Below, in pieces: positions 59,900 to 64,000 of a stretch of 64,000 bases of DNA. The position numbers were made by a program, and so were the translations under genes. Origin of the DNA: Nilaparvata lugens (lineage: Eukaryota; Arthropoda; Insecta; Hemiptera; Delphacidae); the NCBI RefSeq assembly GCF_014356525.2, contig NC_052515.1, positions 24,125,212 through 24,189,211 on the forward strand. The letters run 5' to 3'. Position 1 is the stretch's first letter. Each line of letters opens with the position of its first letter. The notes beneath the pieces were generated by a model. That model saw only the letters and a program-made list of their open reading frames with translations. It ran no database searches and was not told the DNA's origin.

Positions 59900-62597
59900 T
59901 AATTCAATATTATTATTATATAATTGGAACAATATTACTTTTCATTTATTTTATTGTAGGGCCTACTCCACCCTCACAATGTTTTGGATTGTTGAAACCA
60001 CAGGATGTTCTTAGTATACTGTATGAACCATAATGTATCGTTGCATTCTATGAAATAACTTATGAAATGTTATTATTTGAGTATTGAAATAGAAATTGGT
60101 TTGTGTTTCATGTATCTCATCATGAGATAGTGAACATAATGAGATGAACTATTTTTTATTTAAATCCAACATTAGGAAATTCACTAAATATTTTGTCATC
60201 CAACATCTTGGATGTCACTAAACTCTATAAATACTAAGAAATCTTCATAAACCTCTTCTGTTCTGAAAATATACTATAAATTAAATTAAATTTTTAATTA
60301 TAACATTTTTTAAATGTCTAATTTATTCAATTTCAAAGTGTTTTTTTTTTAATTTATCAGTATTTCCCAGTAACAACAGTCTATGAGATGTTAGAAGAAA
60401 AACATCACTATAATTTTGTTTCTCATGTAAAAGTATATTTTTTGTATTATAATACTTATTATTATTTAGTGTTCCTAGAACTATTCTTACTTCCTATGCT
60501 TATATTTCAATTAGTTTTTAGCTGTAAGTAATTGAAGGCTACTGTAATTATTGTACTGTAAAATAAAAGGATATATTTATTTATGGATAAGCATCATCAT
60601 AAATATCAAAATAGGTTAGAATCTAAATTAAGTTAATGAAACCTTATTATATTATATACTACAAGAAAGAACCACGAAAGCCATTAATGTGCATTTACTT
60701 CTTGATATTTTCACATGATGTGTTAACACTATTAATGTTAGTCTTAGATCTACAATAACAAATTATAAAATTGATAGTACTAATGTTAATTATATCGATT
60801 GAACTATTTTATTTTCAATCATAGTTAGACATATATTTCTAATTCTTGAAATTTGCTGTGAATGCTCTTCGAAGTATAATTTCTTGAGATAATATTTGAA
60901 CCTCTTCCGTTATTTGGTAAATGAAAAATTATAAGAATTAATCAAGATATCTTATATATATTCTGATAAATAATGATTTTATACTCTGATTATGTAATTA
61001 TATAGTTGCTGTTGATTAAAAATGGATATTTGTGATTTTTCAATCAGTGATTTATTATTGAATATTAACAAAATCGTAGAAAATTTCATTTTGTCATGGT
61101 TTGCTTCCTCAAATAGCAAGCAACTTTTCTGGGTTGGCTTATTTGGAGAATTCAAATGACTTCCGAATATTATAAATTACTTTGTATATAAAAACAATTG
61201 AATACTTCGGTTTTTTCTTTGTTTAAAATACTTTTAGAATTATTCTTTTTCTAGATATTCAGCAGTGGATTAAAACTGTGATATATGATGTATAGAGCTA
61301 ATTTCGATAAGGTGTATCATGACAATATGAGCATGGTGAGAAAAAATATATTGTTATTAATAAATAGTCTAAAAATCTTAAACAAATTTCTTCATGAACC
61401 TTTAGTTTCCCATAAAATAAGAAATTAAGCTTATATTCATAACGGAAGTTTATATTTCCTTAAACTTCGCATCAAGTTCTTTTACTATTTGTATCGAATT
61501 CAAATGACAAAACTGTTCTATTTTTGTTTGCTGTATGTAAAACTTGAATGATTTTAAACTAATAAACATCAATGGATGAACTGGTTATTTTATTGATGAC
61601 AATTCGTTTGTGTGAAAAAATAAATTTGAACAAATTGTTGAACAAACAAAAATTTTTTTATCAGTCTTTTTTATCCTTTGCTTTAAGTTTTTGATTTTAT
61701 AATATATAGAAATAAAATATTATGATTGAAAATTGATGATCCAATTCTTGATGAAAATTAATGTAAAAGGAGCTTTTGATAAGAGTGGAAAGTGAAATTT
61801 ATTCAGTTCAAATTCAACTCTATAAAATTAATAATAATAAAATGAGTTTTTTTTTAAATGAACACAAAAGCCCAGTAGCATAAAATATAAATAAATTTTG
61901 GTCAGTGTTCAAATTGACTGATTTATACCTCATTTAGAATAGTTATTCAGAAATACAGTAGTTCTCAAAACTAAAATGTAGGCTGTATAATAGGCTATTC
62001 CAATCGCAGCTCTACTGCTCCACCGCTTGGATTCAAAATTTGCATTATACTTTCATGAATTTTAAAACTTCTATTGAAATAACGTAGTTAAAATAGTCTT
62101 ATTACAGGTACTGTATAAACCCATTTGGTTATAAAGTTACTATTTTATCACCTTCTCCGTGGATATCTTATAAAAATTTTACAAAATAGATAAAAAAAAA
62201 TGTGAGGATCCCAGATAACACGGTAAACAATCTTTGAATTTTCCCTCTTACAAGTATTGCTTGCTAGGCAACCTAAAATTTGGACATTACAATCATAAAA
62301 TACTTGACAATATATCAATTATTAAAGTAAAAATAAAATAATCTATCATGCAGGAGCTATAGTGACACATAAAAAAATATTTAGAATTTTTTTAACATCA
62401 AAAATTTTTTGTAAAATTATTTCCCACTTGCAATGTTTGTCAGCTTGTTTGGCGGTTGAATTTGCACGTCTACGTTTTTAAGGTTATGTTTCCAAACATT
62501 TACAGGTTAGAATTGAAAGCTGTTAGCTGTCAACTATTTGATTTGTTACAAAATTACTTTGTAAATTTTCTAGTTTGATATTATTTTATAAATCTCA
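59900..62597. other. AT-rich intergenic sequence
   Basis: No exon, strong hairpin or known repeat is recognised. A potential polyadenylation signal is at 60562. The last few hundred bases should contain the promoter of the next gene; 62440-62520 is slightly less AT-rich ('tcagcttgtttggcggttga'). Confidence 0.5.
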
Positions 62598-62729
62598 ATG
62601 CCTAACGATGATTCTACAAGTTTCGAAAATGATAAGCGTGCTCCATGTCGCTATGGAGCAGATTGCTACCAAAAAAATCCTGCACATCATGAGAAGTTCA
62701 AACACCCTCCAAAAGCAGGAATTTCAACT
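62598..62729 (+). CDS. HPF1: HPF1-like coding exon 1 (PBZ finger)
   Basis: 44 codons from ATG to a strong donor gtgagt. Residues 17-36 form the C-C-H-H PBZ finger with the family RYG, Y-x-K-NP and F-H-P features. The N-terminal dozen residues are acidic and probably disordered. Confidence 0.8.
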
Positions 62730-64000
62730 GTGAGTACTTTTAGTTAATTTGTTACAAATATAGGCTATAATTTTATGTATTAATCAATAATTCACAATTC
62801 AATGTATTGAGAATGGATTAAATTCAGATTCTGCGTACCAGAAACTTTGAATCTTTGGTCAAATGTCTTATGTTTTAATTTTACCTTACTCAATGCAGCA
62901 ATACATTTATAAATGCTTTCAATCAATTTGAGATAAAAGTGTAATTAGATTGTGTTCTAAAATGCTGCCTTACCTTTGCCCTTGTATTCTATAGCCTATT
63001 GAGTTTTTTACTTGCAATACCTTGCAGGTAGTATAACATAACGCAGTAGTGGCTCTTCCATACGGGCCTAGTGGGCTGAAATTACCCAAATTGAACATTA
63101 AATTTATCAAATCAGGCTATATAGTTTATATTTTTTAATAAAATATAAATATTTATTAAAAAAATCAACTGCTACTGGGTGAAAAATCTTGTTCCAAAAC
63201 CATGCACTCATATAAGAGGAAAGCATTAGATTTGTAAGCCACGGATTCCAGGCCCTTCTAGCTAGCATTAGAACTTAACTTATACTACTGTATAAGTTGA
63301 AAACATTTTATGCTTACTCCACAAGTTGGCCAACTCGCTGGCCCAGCGTGGTAAGCTTGGCTGCGTTGGTCTTGCCATCCACACTGTGATGTGACCAGTG
63401 CTCAATCAAGGCCAGCGACATTTCCATGATAGAAATTGAAAGTATTTACCAAAATGAACACAATAAAAAACAATGAATAGTAACGTAATACTGATTGATA
63501 ACATTCAAGTCTATAGCAAATCAACTATTCACAAAAATCTTTATTGAAAAAGAAATAGAAAACCCACACCAAAAACTCCCGTAGACAACAAACCGCCTTC
63601 TGCAACCAAACCTAAAAAACGAGGCTCCTTGTCTGATTGGCTATTGAAACCGGCTGAGAAAAAATTAAAGGAAACTACTCCACCAAAAGAGAAACCCAAA
63701 AACTCTGAACTAAAACAAAATGATAAAAATGAACATAGTAAAGATAAGAAAGCTACAACCTCACAGAAAAATGCCAAATTATTTGAGAATAACTTGGATG
63801 AAGAGGAGGAAACTGAAGAACAAATGGTGAAGAAACTTCAAGAAGTTGAAAAATCTAAAGAATTGAAAAACTCGGAAAATGAAGAAGGTAAAAAATCCAG
63901 AGAAACTGAAAACCCGAGAACTGAAGATCGAAAGACGAATTCTTCCTCTCTTCTAATAACTGAAGATGCTGATGTACAAAGTAGGATAAAATTGATGTTC
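62598..64000 (+). CDS. HPF1: HPF1-like protein, 5' part (PBZ zinc finger), truncated by the window edge
   Basis: HPF1 is the nuclear partner that completes the PARP1/2 active site and directs ADP-ribosylation to serine at DNA breaks. Exon 1 (62598-62729) encodes a PBZ poly(ADP-ribose)-binding zinc finger: CRYGADCYQKNPAHHEKFKH, with the C-x5-C...H-x5-H ligands. A long exon (from about 63559) gives a Lys/Glu-rich linker ending ADVQSRIKLMF, which resembles the start of the HPF1 core domain. An N-terminal PBZ followed by this segment fits insect HPF1 better than APLF, whose PBZ fingers are C-terminal. Exon 1's donor (ACT|gtgagt, phase 0) does not match the phase needed at 63559, so a small exon is missing from my model, or another junction is used. 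Confidence 0.65.
63314..63427 (-). pseudogene. Unrecognised minus-strand coding-like tract
   Basis: 37 codons, from MEMSLALIEHWSHHSVDG to LTTLGQRVGQLVE, have coding-like base composition in AT-rich intron sequence. There is no splice acceptor before it, but GGA|gtaagc at its end resembles a donor. It could be a retrocopy piece or an exon fragment of an unrelated gene. I do not recognise the family. Confidence 0.3.
63559..64000 (+). CDS. HPF1: HPF1-like internal coding exon (linker), open to the window end
   Basis: From KPTPKTPVDNKPPS onward the frame is open for over 145 codons, rich in K, E, S and P, including KPKKRGSLSDWLLKPAEKK. The frame is closed by a TGA at 63545-63547, so the exon starts after it; AG at 63551-63552 or 63557-63558 are candidate acceptors, and AG at 63583-63584 is another. 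The donor lies beyond the window. Confidence 0.7.

Larger units (their letters stand above)
58640..59900 (+). other. Probable TMEM165 3' UTR, rich in small MITEs
   Basis: AATAAA signals occur at 59248 and 59253, then at 60562; which is used cannot be told. Within it are three foldback copies (58876-58975, 58990-59225, 59363-59458), an insertion with target duplications (59024-59125) and a tandem duplication (59507-59823). Confidence 0.45.

Overview
The window is eukaryotic, AT-rich and repeat-dense, with GT-AG introns of up to about 16 kb. Gene content and repeat style (many foldback MITEs, LINE tails ending in AATAAATAAA, hAT and mariner relics) suggest an insect. From remembered repeat style I favour a hemipteran, probably a planthopper such as Nilaparvata lugens, but that is inference; a BLASTN search would decide it. 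|| Layout. (1) 1-2463: repeats and AT-rich sequence. (2) 2464-2853, minus strand: an intact, intronless, diverged Elongin C gene or retrocopy. (3) 3627-58639, plus strand: one gene filling most of the window, the TMEM165/GDT1 (UPF0016) Golgi cation/proton exchanger. I could join eight coding exons through GT-AG sites in consistent phase into a 369-residue protein. It has a signal peptide, both E-x-G-D-[KR]-[ST] motifs, and a cytosolic loop enlarged by two phase-0 cassette exons. (4) 58640-62597: probable 3' UTR and intergenic DNA. (5) 62598 to the window edge, plus strand: the start of a gene with an N-terminal PBZ zinc finger and a charged linker, best read as insect HPF1 (histone PARylation factor 1). 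|| Between exons nearly everything recognisable is repetitive. Intron 1 holds a 2.2 kb, 35-bp minisatellite inside a 3.4 kb purine-rich tract, and a tandem segmental duplication of about 1.2 kb. Intron 2 is a mosaic of MITEs, LINE fragments, a tRNA-derived SINE and, 84 bp before exon 3, a GC-rich hAT MITE with an 8-bp target duplication. Intron 6 holds two large palindromes: a 0.9 kb foldback made from a mariner-family transposase fragment, and a 2.4 kb inverted repeat. One arm of the larger repeat contains a truncated LINE with 11-bp target-site duplications, while the other arm keeps the empty site. || I see no bacterial operon, CRISPR array, tRNA, rRNA or viral gene. No clearly new system is evident. 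The best leads are the long hairpins transcribed within intron 6, the diverged Elongin C copy, the alternative-exon candidates of TMEM165, and unusually readable transposon insertion histories.
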